The notes: generated from the sequence alone by a model not told the origin. A DNA stretch of 64,000 bases from Leptospira licerasiae serovar Varillal str. VAR 010 (GCF_000244755.1 NZ_AHOO02000012.1:62001-126000), one strand, 5' to 3'; shown: positions 9,109 through 18,450, counted from the stretch's first letter. A program made the numbers and translations.

Positions 9109-10644
9109 TCAAGAAATCTTTTCCGAAGCCGGGATCATGATATGAAATGTGGCGAACTCATCCTCGGAACTTTCTACCTCTATCTCTCCGCCCATTTCCC
9201 GAACGATCTCATAGCTGACTGAAAGTCCTAACCCGGTTCCGACCGAGGTTGGTTTTGTGGTGAAGAATGGATCGAAAATCCGATTTAGATTCTCTTCGCA
9301 GATCCCGAGTCCCCAATCTTTGACAGTGACCCTAACAAACCGGGTATCTCCCCTCTCAACAACCGATTGTGATACTTGGAACTTCTTAAGATCGGTCTCA
9401 AAAGGGTATTTTTCGTTCAAAGAGTCTCGTGCGTTAGTGATCAAGTTTAGAAAAACCTGTTTTAGTTTTTGAGGTTCACCGATCACAAGCGGGATTTCGG
9501 TGTTTGTGTCCACCAAACTGTCTAATCCTTCTACTCGAATCCCATCCCGTACCAAAAATGGCATTAGAAGCTGAATGGAAGAATATAATATTTCTCCCGT
9601 GGAAACGTGGGCCTTTAAACCTTCTTCTTTATGAGCAAAACCTAATAGACTTCTTACGATCCCGGAAATTCTTTCACTTTCCCGGATGATCACTTCCATA
9701 TTTTTGGAAAGAGATTCGTTCTCTTCTACCTGAGTGCGAACAAGTTCGGCGTAATTTAATATACCTGTAAGAGGATTATTAATCTCGTGCGCAACACCTG
9801 CGGCCAAAGTCCCCAAAGCTTCCAACTTTTGTCTATGTCTTTGAGACTCCATTCTTCTCAAACGATCTGAATCTGACTCTTTTTGTTGAGTGGTATCGGA
9901 GATCGCAAGTAAGATTGCGCTGATCTCTCCCTGTTTAGTAACGGGAGAAATTCTAATATAATAATGGCTTCTTTTGCCGGTGAAACTACTCCATTCCTCG
10001 AATGCTTCCGGCTTTCCTGTGCTCAATACTCTGGAAATCACAGACTGTAATTTTAATGAATCAGATGTTTTTAATACTTCGAAAAAGTTTTTCCCTTGGA
10101 TCTCTTCTGCAGGAACGCCGGTAAACGTTTTATTGATGAATAATACATTCCCGTTCAGATCCATGATAACCACAAAATCCATTCCCTCCATCAGGAAAGA
10201 ACGCCAGCGATAGTCAGAATCTTCTAAAGAATAATCCTTTAGAAGTCCTTCTTCATCCAACTCTTGTAATTGGACAAGGACTCTACCTTCTTCCGTCGGG
10301 ATCCTGTTCGCTCTTACATATACTTTCTTATATCCGTTTACGGAAAGAAGTCTTGTTCTTGCGGAAAACACTTTAGGGACTTCATGCTTAAATCTGTCCA
10401 TGAATGCGTCCATCAGGCTTTCCGTATCGTCCGGATGCGCGAACTGGGACCATTTCATTCTTCCTTCTATCTCCGTTTTTTTTCTTCCGGAGATGTCTTC
10501 GAACTTTTGGTTTACTAAGGCAATTGTCCCATCCGCTTCCACTAAAAAAGCAGCTAACGGTTGGTATTCAAATAGAGTACGATATTGGGAAGAAGATGCG
10601 TTGGTTAATGTGTGTTCTTGATTCAAAACCTTCTTCCTCCCCAT
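9109..10644 (-). CDS. PAS-PAS sensor histidine kinase (HisKA/HATPase_c)
   Basis: A 511-residue soluble kinase. PAS domains lie at about 20-130 (LVNQKFEDISGRKKTEIEG) and 145-255 (LFINKTFTGVPAEEIQG). The HisKA motif is AAGVAHEINNPLTGILNYAE, as in NtrB-like kinases. The HATPase_c domain has N box LKQVFLNLITNARDSL, G1 KDWGLGI and G2 GTGLGLSVSYEIV. No response regulator is adjacent. It is followed by the SpoIIE-type phosphatase (35 bp) and the pgs genes, which suggests a link to control of that operon, but this is context only. Confidence 0.93.
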   Translation of the reverse strand: MGRKKVLNQEHTLTNASSSQYRTLFEYQPLAAFLVEADGTIALVNQKFEDISGRKKTEIEGRMKWSQFAHPDDTESLMDAFMDRFKHEVPKVFSARTRLLSVNGYKKVYVRANRIPTEEGRVLVQLQELDEEGLLKDYSLEDSDYRWRSFLMEGMDFVVIMDLNGNVLFINKTFTGVPAEEIQGKNFFEVLKTSDSLKLQSVISRVLSTGKPEAFEEWSSFTGKRSHYYIRISPVTKQGEISAILLAISDTTQQKESDSDRLRRMESQRHRQKLEALGTLAAGVAHEINNPLTGILNYAELVRTQVEENESLSKNMEVIIRESERISGIVRSLLGFAHKEEGLKAHVSTGEILYSSIQLLMPFLVRDGIRVEGLDSLVDTNTEIPLVIGEPQKLKQVFLNLITNARDSLNEKYPFETDLKKFQVSQSVVERGDTRFVRVTVKDWGLGICEENLNRIFDPFFTTKPTSVGTGLGLSVSYEIVREMGGEIEVESSEDEFATFHIMIPASEKIS

Positions 10645-10772
10645 TTTCTCTGTATAATAAATGGGAAGAGAGAGCTTGTTTAAATATTACAATTTTAGAA
10701 AAAAAAGATGAACTAGGATAAGTTGAGATGCAGGTTTGTCGTGAATTGGAGTGAAATCGTGATAATTTACTA

Positions 10773-10807
10773 CTGTTGCTTCTTATCCGTTAGAATAGAA
10801 GCAACAG
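10773..10807 (-). terminator. Stem-loop after the RRM-FKBP operon
   Basis: An 11-bp perfect inverted repeat (CTGTTGCTTCT at 10773-10783 and AGAAGCAACAG at 10797-10807) with a 13-base loop lies 17 bp beyond the FKBP stop on the minus strand. There is no strong U-tract in that direction, so it may be a terminator aided by other factors or an mRNA 3' end protector. Confidence 0.55.
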
Positions 10808-10823
10808 ATTTAACACAGAATTG

Positions 10824-11225
10824 TCAGTAAACTTTCAGTAATTCTACTTCGAAGATCAGGGTAGAATTCGGAGGGATGGTGCCGGCTCCTGAGCTTCCGT
10901 AGCCCATTTCGGGAGGGATGGTCAATTTACGGACCCCACCTTCTTTCATACCTTGGACCCCTTTATCCCAGCCTCGGATCACTTGTCCAGCACCTAGGTC
11001 AAAACGGAACGGGGTTCCTCTGTCTTTGGAGCTATCGAATTTTTTTCCGTTGGTAAGCCAACCTGTATAGTGAACTGTTACGTTAGACCCATTGAAGGCC
11101 TCTTTTCCGGTCCCCTTTTTGATGTCTTTAATCACCAGACCGCTGCCTTGAGCGAATACTCCCAGGCTCAGAACGAATGCTGAGATTAAAATTGCGGTTA
11201 ATATATGGATTCTTTTTAAATTCAT
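10824..11225 (-). CDS. FKBP-type peptidyl-prolyl cis-trans isomerase, exported
   Basis: A 133-residue protein with a signal peptide ([20 protein letters not shown]..., cleavage likely after FAQ) and one FKBP domain at about 45-133. The domain shows [34 protein letters not shown] and [27 protein letters not shown], the canonical binding-pocket and active-site residues. It should catalyse proline isomerisation during folding in the periplasm. Its ATG overlaps the RRM gene stop by 4 bp (ATGA), so the two are translationally coupled. Confidence 0.95.
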   Translation of the reverse strand: MNLKRIHILTAILISAFVLSLGVFAQGSGLVIKDIKKGTGKEAFNGSNVTVHYTGWLTNGKKFDSSKDRGTPFRFDLGAGQVIRGWDKGVQGMKEGGVRKLTIPPEMGYGSSGAGTIPPNSTLIFEVELLKVY

Positions 11226-11581
11226 TTTCCTCTACCTCCAGTACGTCTGACCGAACTTCCAAAACCTCCTGTGGTCTGGCTACCATGTACCTTATTGTGA
11301 CTTGGCCCACCTTTCACAGTTTGTTTTTTATCGAATTCCTTTTTCCATTCATCGGCGTCTACCACCGTTAATACTTTTCCGGAAACCTCGTACTTGTTTA
11401 AAGCTTCCAGGGCCTTTTTTGCCGCCCCATCTTCCATTTCTAAAGAACCGTAACCCAAAGATCTCCCCGTGAGTTTATCCTTTTTAATGGAAATATGTTC
11501 GGCCTTTCCGTATTTGGAGAATAATTTTTCCAAATCTTCTTCCTTCCATTCCTGGGGAAGATTGCCCACTGAAATCTTCAT
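11222..11581 (-). CDS. RNA-binding protein with one RRM domain
   Basis: A 119-residue protein. An RRM at residues 1-80 has RNP2 (ISVGNL, residues 3-8) and RNP1 ([11 protein letters not shown]), with the typical LEKLFSKYG helix. The C-terminal 35 residues are basic and Gly/Arg-rich ([15 protein letters not shown]), resembling the tails of bacterial and cyanobacterial Rbp proteins. Such proteins are often cold- or stress-related RNA binders. The RNP1 Phe positions are replaced by Leu and Tyr-Gly-Ser, so binding may be weaker than usual. It is the first gene of a two-gene operon with FKBP. Confidence 0.9.
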   Translation of the reverse strand: MKISVGNLPQEWKEEDLEKLFSKYGKAEHISIKKDKLTGRSLGYGSLEMEDGAAKKALEALNKYEVSGKVLTVVDADEWKKEFDKKQTVKGGPSHNKVHGSQTTGGFGSSVRRTGGRGK

Positions 11582-11646
11582 ACCGCCTCCTTTCTATAGT
11601 CCGTCCCGAAACATAGGTACCCAATATGTATTTGATTTCGGGCTTC

Positions 11647-11673
11647 AAGAACCTGGCCGTTAGACAGGTTCTT
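11647..11673. other. Stem-loop upstream of the RRM gene
   Basis: AAGAACCTG (11647-11655) and CAGGTTCTT (11665-11673) form a perfect 9-bp stem with a 9-base loop in the 285-bp region between the divergent RRM and phosphate-transporter genes, 66-92 bp upstream of the RRM ATG. It could be a 5' UTR structure of the RRM mRNA or an operator. No U-tract follows on either strand. Confidence 0.4.
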
Positions 11674-11866
11674 ATTTCGCGACGATCGATTCACCGGTCC
11701 TTCGCTTTCTAAAAAACCGGTTAGATCACCCATTCTTTCAGGTCGGGGGGAAATCGAAAGCGCATTTCATATTCTGTATTTTGAAAAAGAAACCCGCGGA
11801 AATTTGGGTTGAGGCTCCTACTTTGCCTTAAATACTACCCAAAACACCCTTTCGGGATAGGACTAC

Positions 11867-14179
11867 ATGGATATCTTCTTAATCATCGTAGCAGTTATGG
11901 CTGTACTCGGGGTAATGGACTTACTCGTCGGAGTTTCCAATGACGCAGTGAACTTTACGAATTCAGCAGTCGGTTCTAGAGCGGCTTCCAGAAAAATCAT
12001 CCTAATCGTTTCTACATTCGGTATCTTACTCGGAGCATTGAGTTCCAGCGGAATGATGGAGGTCGCAAGAAAAGGGATCTTTCATCCTGAATTTTTCAGC
12101 CTTGCAGAGTTGATGTTCTTATTCTTAGCTGTGATGGTTTCAGATATCATCCTTCTGGACTTATACAATACTTTAGGACTTCCTACTTCTACTACCGTGT
12201 CTTTGGTGTTCGAATTATTAGGCGCGTCTTTGGTTTTGGCGCTTCTCAAAGCGGATACATTAAACGATGCATTTAAGATCATAAACTCGGAGTCCGCATT
12301 AAAAATCATCTTTGGGATCGCACTGTCTGTGATACTCGCATTCTTTGCGGGATTGATACTGATGTTCTTCTTCCGATTGATTTTCAGTTTCCGTTTGGAT
12401 AAAACGATGAGATGGTTCGGGGGAATATTTTCCGGGCTCGCGGTCACAGTTGTGATCTTCTTCATTCTTCTTACGGCAATGAAAGGGTCCACTTTTTTAA
12501 ACAATGAAACATTAGCTTGGATCCAGGCCAATTTTAAGACCATTCTCGTATTAAGCTTTATAGGTTTTTCAATTCTATTTCAGATACTGATCCTCTCTAA
12601 AATAAACGTTCTAAAGATAGTAGTATTATTCGGAACGGCAGCGCTTGCAATGGCGTTTGCAAGTAACGACCTAGTGAACTTCATAGGCGTACCTATCGCA
12701 AGTTTACAAACCCACGAATTGATCAAAGCCGCTAATTGGGACGCAAACACGATGGCAACAGGCTTAGGAAAAGAAGTCATGACCGACAATAGGCTTCTGA
12801 TCGGCGCTGCATTGATCATGATCTTCGCGTTATTCAAATCCAAGAAGGCGGAAACTGTCACCAGAACGGAAGTAAGTTTAGGTTCTCAAGGAGAAACCAT
12901 AGAGGCATACCAATCCAGCTTAGTTGCAAGAGTATTCGTCCAGATTGCGGTCGGTATCTATTATCCAATTAAGAGAATTTTACCTTCGATCATTCGTAAT
13001 TGGATCTCTTCCAGATTTAAACAAAGCGGAACCTTAGAATTAGTTCGTTTGCATGAAAGCGATGCATTCGATCTATTAAGAGCTTCCGTAAATATACTTA
13101 TAGCCTCCGCGCTTATTTTGATCGGAACGATCGAAAAACTTCCACTATCCACTACTTTTGTGACCTTCATGGTTGCAATGGGGACCTCGCTCGCAGACGG
13201 GGCTTGGCAAAAAGAAAATGCGGTCAATCGTGTTAGCGGAGTTTTAACGGTCGTAGGCGGATGGTTCATGACTGCGGTCTTTGCCTCCTTCACTGGTGGA
13301 TTTATCGCGGCGTTATTCTATTACTTCGGTTTTGCGGCAGTAGTCGTCGTTTTAAGTTTCACATTTTTTCTGGTTCTCGCATTCAATCGAATTCACAAGA
13401 AAAGAAAGGCAGAATATGACGAGAATCTGGAAAAACTTCTTCTACTCAGCAAACATCCTGAAAAAGCGCTTTCAAAATCTCTTTCTTCCCTATTAGGAAA
13501 TTTGTTATTAGCGAAGAAGGCGATGAATACACTTTCTTCCGGTTATATCGGAGGAAAGAAGAAGGATTTCAAACAGGCTTCTAAAACACTAAAGAACCTG
13601 AAAAAAAATTACGAATCTTCTATCTCCGGTTTTTTAAGTCTGGTAGATAGACATTTCGACGAATCCGATTTCCAATCCATCCATCCTTTTACGAACGCAC
13701 TCGGTTATATCGATCGTATCACTGAAAATCTTACAAATATCCATAGAAACACTTCCGAAAAGATAGATCGTTTTCAAACAGCGCTCACCAAGGACGAAAG
13801 AGAAGATATAAAAGAATTACGTAAACTAGCGGAAGATCTTTTCGAACTTTTAGCACAGTCGGACAAAGTCCCAGGCTTAGTGGAAAAGGCAAGATCCGCT
13901 AAAAAAACGAAAGAACTTTCGGATCTCAAGGTCCGAATCTACAAAAATCAGATGAAACGTATCCGCAAAGGAGACAGCAAATTAAAATCTAGCGTAGCCT
14001 ACTTCTTAGTGATAGAAGAGTTAGTAGATATTAACGAAAACTTATTCGCTTTGGCGGAAGAACTGGTCTGGGTTCTACCTTGGATCGAGGCCAAGAAAAA
14101 ACAATTTGCAAAAGGAAACTTCGGTCCTTCCAAATTGGAATTTCCAAAAACAAAAGATAAGAAGAAAAAGAAGAAGTAA
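11867..14179 (+). CDS. PiT family inorganic phosphate transporter with long cytoplasmic tail
   Basis: A 770-residue membrane protein. PiT signatures occur twice: VGVSNDAVNFTNSAVGSRAA near residue 22 and MAFASNDLVNFIGVPIASLQ near 263. Roughly ten hydrophobic segments run to about residue 505. The last 260 residues are soluble, helical and charged (HPEKALSKSLSSLLGNLL, LAEDLFELLAQSD) and end in a Lys-rich tail, resembling a PhoU-like or DUF47-like domain fused to the transporter. It should import phosphate with H+ or Na+. No separate PhoU gene is next to it. The gene ends beside a palindromic repeat (14201-14299). Confidence 0.92.
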   Translation: MDIFLIIVAVMAVLGVMDLLVGVSNDAVNFTNSAVGSRAASRKIILIVSTFGILLGALSSSGMMEVARKGIFHPEFFSLAELMFLFLAVMVSDIILLDLYNTLGLPTSTTVSLVFELLGASLVLALLKADTLNDAFKIINSESALKIIFGIALSVILAFFAGLILMFFFRLIFSFRLDKTMRWFGGIFSGLAVTVVIFFILLTAMKGSTFLNNETLAWIQANFKTILVLSFIGFSILFQILILSKINVLKIVVLFGTAALAMAFASNDLVNFIGVPIASLQTHELIKAANWDANTMATGLGKEVMTDNRLLIGAALIMIFALFKSKKAETVTRTEVSLGSQGETIEAYQSSLVARVFVQIAVGIYYPIKRILPSIIRNWISSRFKQSGTLELVRLHESDAFDLLRASVNILIASALILIGTIEKLPLSTTFVTFMVAMGTSLADGAWQKENAVNRVSGVLTVVGGWFMTAVFASFTGGFIAALFYYFGFAAVVVVLSFTFFLVLAFNRIHKKRKAEYDENLEKLLLLSKHPEKALSKSLSSLLGNLLLAKKAMNTLSSGYIGGKKKDFKQASKTLKNLKKNYESSISGFLSLVDRHFDESDFQSIHPFTNALGYIDRITENLTNIHRNTSEKIDRFQTALTKDEREDIKELRKLAEDLFELLAQSDKVPGLVEKARSAKKTKELSDLKVRIYKNQMKRIRKGDSKLKSSVAYFLVIEELVDINENLFALAEELVWVLPWIEAKKKQFAKGNFGPSKLEFPKTKDKKKKKK

Positions 14180-14200
14180 TATCACATGGAGCTTAATTCC

Positions 14201-14299
14201 CACGCAGAGGCGCAAAGTCGCGGAGAACTGAAAAAAGTTTTGTAGGAATTCCAACATCTACCTTACTTTAAACCCTCTGCGGCTTCGCGGCTCTGCGTG
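14201..14299. repeat. Palindromic intergenic repeat between convergent genes
   Basis: A 25-base left arm (14201-14225) is an inverted copy of a 25-base right arm (14275-14299) with 4 mismatches. The arms contain GCAGAG/CTCTGCG blocks. Between them, at 14242-14255, is GTAGGAATTCCAAC, which recurs at 45659-45672. It fills the gap between the ends of the PiT and TRAP permease genes. The arms look like a REP- or MITE-like element; they may also act as a bidirectional terminator. Confidence 0.6.
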
Positions 14300-14316
14300 A
14301 GAACCCTTTGCGTCTT

Positions 14317-16305
14317 TTATCCGGCGTACTTAGAATACAGGATCGGCCCGAAAGCGGTCACGAGTAAGGTCAGTGTAAGAACGATGATCGGAATTACGAT
14401 ATGTTCATGCCTTGCAAAAAAACCTTTTCCTTCTAGGCTCTTATCTTCTACCAAAAGGTCTCTCACTACGTGTTTGGTCAACAAGTGGTTGAGTGCAACC
14501 GGCGGAGTCAAATAGCCCAGCTCGAAGGAAACAAGCGCAGTCATCCAGAAATTTAAAGGATGGATCCCATTTGCTTTTGCAATCGGATAAAGAGTCACTG
14601 AAACCAGGATCACTGCACCGTAAGGGTCCATTAGCATTCCAATGATAACAAGAGCGAATGTTAAGATCAGCATCGCGGAGAATGGAGAACCAAGATGAGT
14701 CGGGAATAGATTGATCACTTCCGATCTTTCGAAAACCCCACCCATACAAGCGGACAATCCCATCAGAAGGAGAAGCGCTCCCAAATGTGAGCCCGCATCG
14801 TAAGAAGTTCTGGAAAGTTCCACTTCTTCGTTATGAGTTTCTCCTTTTTCCAGTTTTTCCTTTTTGGAAATTCTATAATCTATGAATAGAAGCGCCAACA
14901 TAGCGATCGGCAGTATGTAAGGTGCAGTTCTTTCATCGAAATGAGTTCCGAGTGCAAGAACGATCGTAAGAACGATAGCGATAGAAATCACCAAATACAC
15001 CGAGAACGATTTAAATGCTAACAAAGATTTTTTGAATGCATCTTGTTCCGGACGGATCTTCCATGACTCGGTTCTACTAAACCAACTCACTATCAAGAAT
15101 AGAGTGGAAGAAAGTGCAAACACTCTCCAACCCCAATGGAATAATTCGTCGGTTGTCACTTCCAAGTTTAAAGAAGCTACGATCACAACGAGTAAACATG
15201 GAGGTAAAACCACTCCCAAACTTCCAGACATCGCGGTGGCTGCCAGCGCTCTTTCCTGACTTGCACCTGCCCTTCTCAACTCCTTGAAGATTGTAGCTCC
15301 CAGTGCTAAGACTACAATCCCGGAAGCTCCGCTATAAGCAGTAGGAAGAGCTGCGACAACAACAATGATCACCGCCATTAGTTCCGAAGGGAATTTCCAT
15401 GGGTTCAGAAGATCAAAGAACCTTCTTCCCAAAGAGGTATCTCTCAAAAGAATACCGGTCCAAACATAAAGACCGATCTGGATATAAAGCTGAGCATGCG
15501 CGGTCAATTTTTGCAGATAGATCGCAAGTCCGGCCGGGTGTTTTTCCAGAATGAAAAAATATAATCCGCAGACAAGTGCCATCCAAGCATATAAAGGAAC
15601 GCATAATAATGCATGGGAAAATTTGGTATTTTGTTTACCTTCTCCATTCTTAAAAACAGGATTTTTTAAATTATAGAAGTTTAAACCTGCTAAAAGTATA
15701 AGTCCCGCGATCCAAAGCACTTGGATCTGTGCTTCCACACCTTTTTGAAGAGGATACATGAACGCTGCAGAAACCATGACGATCGTATTCGCGATAATCT
15801 GGCTCCATTCGGTGATCTTTTCCTCTTTGGAATTTTCAGGATTTCGTAATGCGATATGGTATCTTCTGGTAGTAGAAACTGTTCCGGCTACGATCAGTAA
15901 GAATACCATAGTCATCGGAATATAATCTATGGCAGAGATAGTGATCCAAGAAAGCCTACGTTCGAATCCGCAATATAATTTCTGACCGGTAGTGAGAGAG
16001 CCTGCAAGCTTCGTAAGCTCCAATTGTGTTTCGGTAGGCCCTGTTGGAGCTCCTACATTCTTCTCACCCGAAGTATCCCCAAGACCGATATCATCCAAAG
16101 CGTCCATGTCCGCTTGGCTGACTTCCGCTTTTGTATCCGCTTCCGCATTCGGGTCGGCAATACAAACATTTCGGATCATTGCATAGTTAGGCCAAATACT
16201 GCCGCCTAAGCCGAGCAGTCTAGCTTGGACTAGCTGGCTTCCACTTTGAACAAGGGGTACAAATAAAAAGAATAATACCGCCCAGGAAACGATTTTTCTC
16301 CACAT
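14317..16305 (-). CDS. TRAP transporter permease, fused small and large subunits
   Basis: A 662-residue polytopic protein. The C-terminal part (about 330-655) has DctM motifs such as GASGIVVLALGATIF and SGSLGVVLPPCLLVV, and the N-terminal part (about 115-270) provides the helices of a DctQ-like subunit. Residues about 40-110 form an unusual soluble, Ala/Asp-rich insertion just after the first helix. TRAP permeases take up organic acids and other small solutes using an ion gradient and a periplasmic binding protein. The start follows AGAGGA about 7 bases upstream. It is the last of three minus-strand TRAP genes. The substrate is unknown. Confidence 0.88.
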   Translation of the reverse strand: MWRKIVSWAVLFFLFVPLVQSGSQLVQARLLGLGGSIWPNYAMIRNVCIADPNAEADTKAEVSQADMDALDDIGLGDTSGEKNVGAPTGPTETQLELTKLAGSLTTGQKLYCGFERRLSWITISAIDYIPMTMVFLLIVAGTVSTTRRYHIALRNPENSKEEKITEWSQIIANTIVMVSAAFMYPLQKGVEAQIQVLWIAGLILLAGLNFYNLKNPVFKNGEGKQNTKFSHALLCVPLYAWMALVCGLYFFILEKHPAGLAIYLQKLTAHAQLYIQIGLYVWTGILLRDTSLGRRFFDLLNPWKFPSELMAVIIVVVAALPTAYSGASGIVVLALGATIFKELRRAGASQERALAATAMSGSLGVVLPPCLLVVIVASLNLEVTTDELFHWGWRVFALSSTLFLIVSWFSRTESWKIRPEQDAFKKSLLAFKSFSVYLVISIAIVLTIVLALGTHFDERTAPYILPIAMLALLFIDYRISKKEKLEKGETHNEEVELSRTSYDAGSHLGALLLLMGLSACMGGVFERSEVINLFPTHLGSPFSAMLILTFALVIIGMLMDPYGAVILVSVTLYPIAKANGIHPLNFWMTALVSFELGYLTPPVALNHLLTKHVVRDLLVEDKSLEGKGFFARHEHIVIPIIVLTLTLLVTAFGPILYSKYAG

Positions 16306-16346
16306 AGAATATCCTCTGGAATCTGCGATTGGTTGATATAAGATAA

Positions 16347-16366
16347 GCGGGAAAGATTTTTCCCGC
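16347..16366 (-). other. Intercistronic stem-loop between TRAP binding-protein and permease genes
   Basis: GCGGGAAA (16347-16354) and TTTCCCGC (16359-16366) form an 8-bp perfect stem with a 4-base loop in the 84 bp between the two genes. On the minus-strand message there is no U-run after the stem; the T-run lies on the other side (plus strand). It is therefore more like an mRNA-stabilising or attenuating intercistronic stem than a simple terminator. Confidence 0.55.
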
Positions 16367-16389
16367 CTTTTTTCTGTTAGTTTTGGAAA

Positions 16390-17397
16390 TTATTCCAGGT
16401 TATCCGCGCACTCAGCGGCTTCTTTATCCGCGCTGCAACGAACCCTTTTCATAAGTTTCAGAATGGTAGGATGATATACTTTTTTATCTCTCAGCCTGAT
16501 CCTGACTTCTCTAAATTTCTCGAAATAGTTTTTCTGAAGATCTTTCGGAACTTCTATCCAATATTTTGCCGGAATTTCCTGCTCCGCCTTTTTGGTCAAA
16601 GAAAGCATCGCATCAAACTGAGTTGCTGCCCATGCTCTGGAAGTATTCCCGAAACCTTCCGCAAAATCCTTATGACGAGCCACGATCTGGAAAGTCAATT
16701 GCCCAATAGGAAAACGAACGATCCCGCCATTTGGAGAAATTCCTTTCATGAGTTCCAAAGGTTTGATCCCGATCGCAGGAGAATAACAAGCATCCGCTCT
16801 TCCGTTATTAAAAATACCCGCAAAAGTAGCGATCTCAGCAGGAACCATAGAAGCTCCTACAATGTCCACCATGGTAGTGGCAGCTTGGTCGTAAGTTAAA
16901 GTAGCGATCTTTCTTCCGGCCAAGTCCTTAATATCTTTCAGATTCTTATCTCTTAATAAGAGATAAACCGCACCGCCCGGGAACATAGCCATTGTCTCAT
17001 ATTCGCCGTCTGTGTTCAGTTCTCTCACTTTAGGATTTGATAATGCTTCGATAGTTTTGCGTAAAAGGTCGTAACTTGGCAATGCACCGATCGCTTCGAT
17101 GGATCCTGACTCATGCACATAACTTCTTACTCTAAGAGAAGTTAAGAATGCCATATTACATTTTCCGGCTTTGAAATCGGAGTTGGCCACCACTTCGTCC
17201 GTATAAGCTTTTAGATCCAGACGAATTCCCCATGTTAAAGCTTGCGCCTGGTATCTTTGCGCCGCTTTAAACACATCTCCGTGCGCTCCGGAAGGATCGA
17301 ATACGCACATGGATCGATCCACCGTCTCCGCTGCTCCCACACCTACGGACATCCAAGTCCCGAGAATGATTACCGATAGAATGAGAAACTTCTTCAT
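16390..17397 (-). CDS. Periplasmic solute-binding protein of the TRAP system
   Basis: A 335-residue protein with a clear signal peptide (MKKFLILSVIILGTWMS..., cleavage near GAA-ET). It has the binding-protein pattern of two lobes with loop motifs (LKDIKDLAGRKIATLTYDQAA and GIFNNGRADACYSPAIGIKP). It contains Cys near both ends (residues about 28 and 320-330) that could form a disulfide. The start at 17397 is chosen because AAGGAG lies upstream; an extension to 17439 is unlikely. It lies between the T-component-like gene and the permease, so it probably delivers the transporter's substrate. Confidence 0.82.
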   Translation of the reverse strand: MKKFLILSVIILGTWMSVGVGAAETVDRSMCVFDPSGAHGDVFKAAQRYQAQALTWGIRLDLKAYTDEVVANSDFKAGKCNMAFLTSLRVRSYVHESGSIEAIGALPSYDLLRKTIEALSNPKVRELNTDGEYETMAMFPGGAVYLLLRDKNLKDIKDLAGRKIATLTYDQAATTMVDIVGASMVPAEIATFAGIFNNGRADACYSPAIGIKPLELMKGISPNGGIVRFPIGQLTFQIVARHKDFAEGFGNTSRAWAATQFDAMLSLTKKAEQEIPAKYWIEVPKDLQKNYFEKFREVRIRLRDKKVYHPTILKLMKRVRCSADKEAAECADNLE

Positions 17398-17451
17398 ATA
17401 TTTTTTTCTCCTTAAGGTCCCTTTTTTTTCGTTTTCCACCCAAGAACCCGC

Positions 17452-18450
17452 TCAAAGATCTTTTAATAGATCGTCTTCTTCTTTATTATTTTTCTTTTTT
17501 CCCGGGAAAGAGGAGAAATTAATCGGTCCCCTATGTCCGGTCTCTTTCATCCAAATTTTATCGGATTCATGACGTGATAAATTTTCCGCAAACGCTTCCA
17601 AGAATAGATATTCTTTCTTCGCAGGGATCTGGCTGAGAACTTTAGAATGTTCTAATATAAGTTTTTTGATCTTTTCCACGTCGCCCTTTCCGGCAGCTGC
17701 TTGGATCTGGAATGCACGAGCTAAACGGACTCCCACTTTGTCGCCTATCTTTACCGCCTCTTCCATTTGTTTATTCGGATCTTTTCCTTCCGGAGTAGCA
17801 CCAGGAACGGAAAGCCATACAACGGCCTCCAATGCTAAAGGAGTTCCCCACCATTTTTTTGGATCCAAACATCTGGAGGCGCCTGCAACTACGCTTGGCA
17901 CTTCTCGAGTAATCCCTGCATATCCTTGGGATGCAAAGTCGTGAAGGATCGCAAGTAAGCCGGAAGAAAGTCCTACTAAATAATATAACTCTTCGTCTTC
18001 GCTGATAGAAGGACATTTTCCATTCCATTCTCCGAAGTATTGGAGAAATCTATTATGCGCGTCTCCATATCTTTTTGCAGCTACCCCATGATAACGGATC
18101 TGTCTTGCCTGGTGATCCAGAGCTTCCTCTCCCTTACCTTTTCGAACAGCCGCAATATATAAAAGTTCTGCTTCTTGGGCTTGCTTCTCTGCGCACATTC
18201 CCGCGCCCATTTGCGCTACCATAGTAGCAAGTTCCACAGAAGCTCCGGTCCTTTCGAAAGAAGCTACCAAAGGTCCGAGTGCCGTTCCACCTGTACAGAT
18301 CGCATCCAAATCGTCGGAAGCAAGGTAATGAGGGACCAAATGGTCTTGGGCATAAGAATTTAAAGTTTTACCGGTAACTCTATATACGATGGAACAGTTT
18401 GCCAGGGTAATTGTAACAATCGTTACAAAAAAAAGGATTCGTTTATTCAT
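17452..18450 (-). CDS. TRAP T-component-like lipoprotein (TatT-like)
   Basis: A 332-residue lipoprotein: signal MNKRILFFVTIVTITLAN followed by Cys19 in L-A-N-C. The body is almost all alpha-helical with repeated helix pairs (ELLYIAAVRKGKGEEALDHQ; RFLQYFGEWNGKCP), the pattern of TPR-like T-components, as in Treponema TatT, which partners the TRAP binding protein at the outer membrane side. Immediate neighbours downstream are a TRAP binding protein (54 bp) and permease. Support is position plus helical-repeat character, not a clear motif match, so the specific call is moderate. Confidence 0.65.
   Translation of the reverse strand: MNKRILFFVTIVTITLANCSIVYRVTGKTLNSYAQDHLVPHYLASDDLDAICTGGTALGPLVASFERTGASVELATMVAQMGAGMCAEKQAQEAELLYIAAVRKGKGEEALDHQARQIRYHGVAAKRYGDAHNRFLQYFGEWNGKCPSISEDEELYYLVGLSSGLLAILHDFASQGYAGITREVPSVVAGASRCLDPKKWWGTPLALEAVVWLSVPGATPEGKDPNKQMEEAVKIGDKVGVRLARAFQIQAAAGKGDVEKIKKLILEHSKVLSQIPAKKEYLFLEAFAENLSRHESDKIWMKETGHRGPINFSSFPGKKKNNKEEDDLLKDL

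Noticed and set aside
12082..12543. Minus-strand open frame within the phosphate transporter gene
   Set aside because: Shadow of membrane-coding sequence; low complexity and no start signals.
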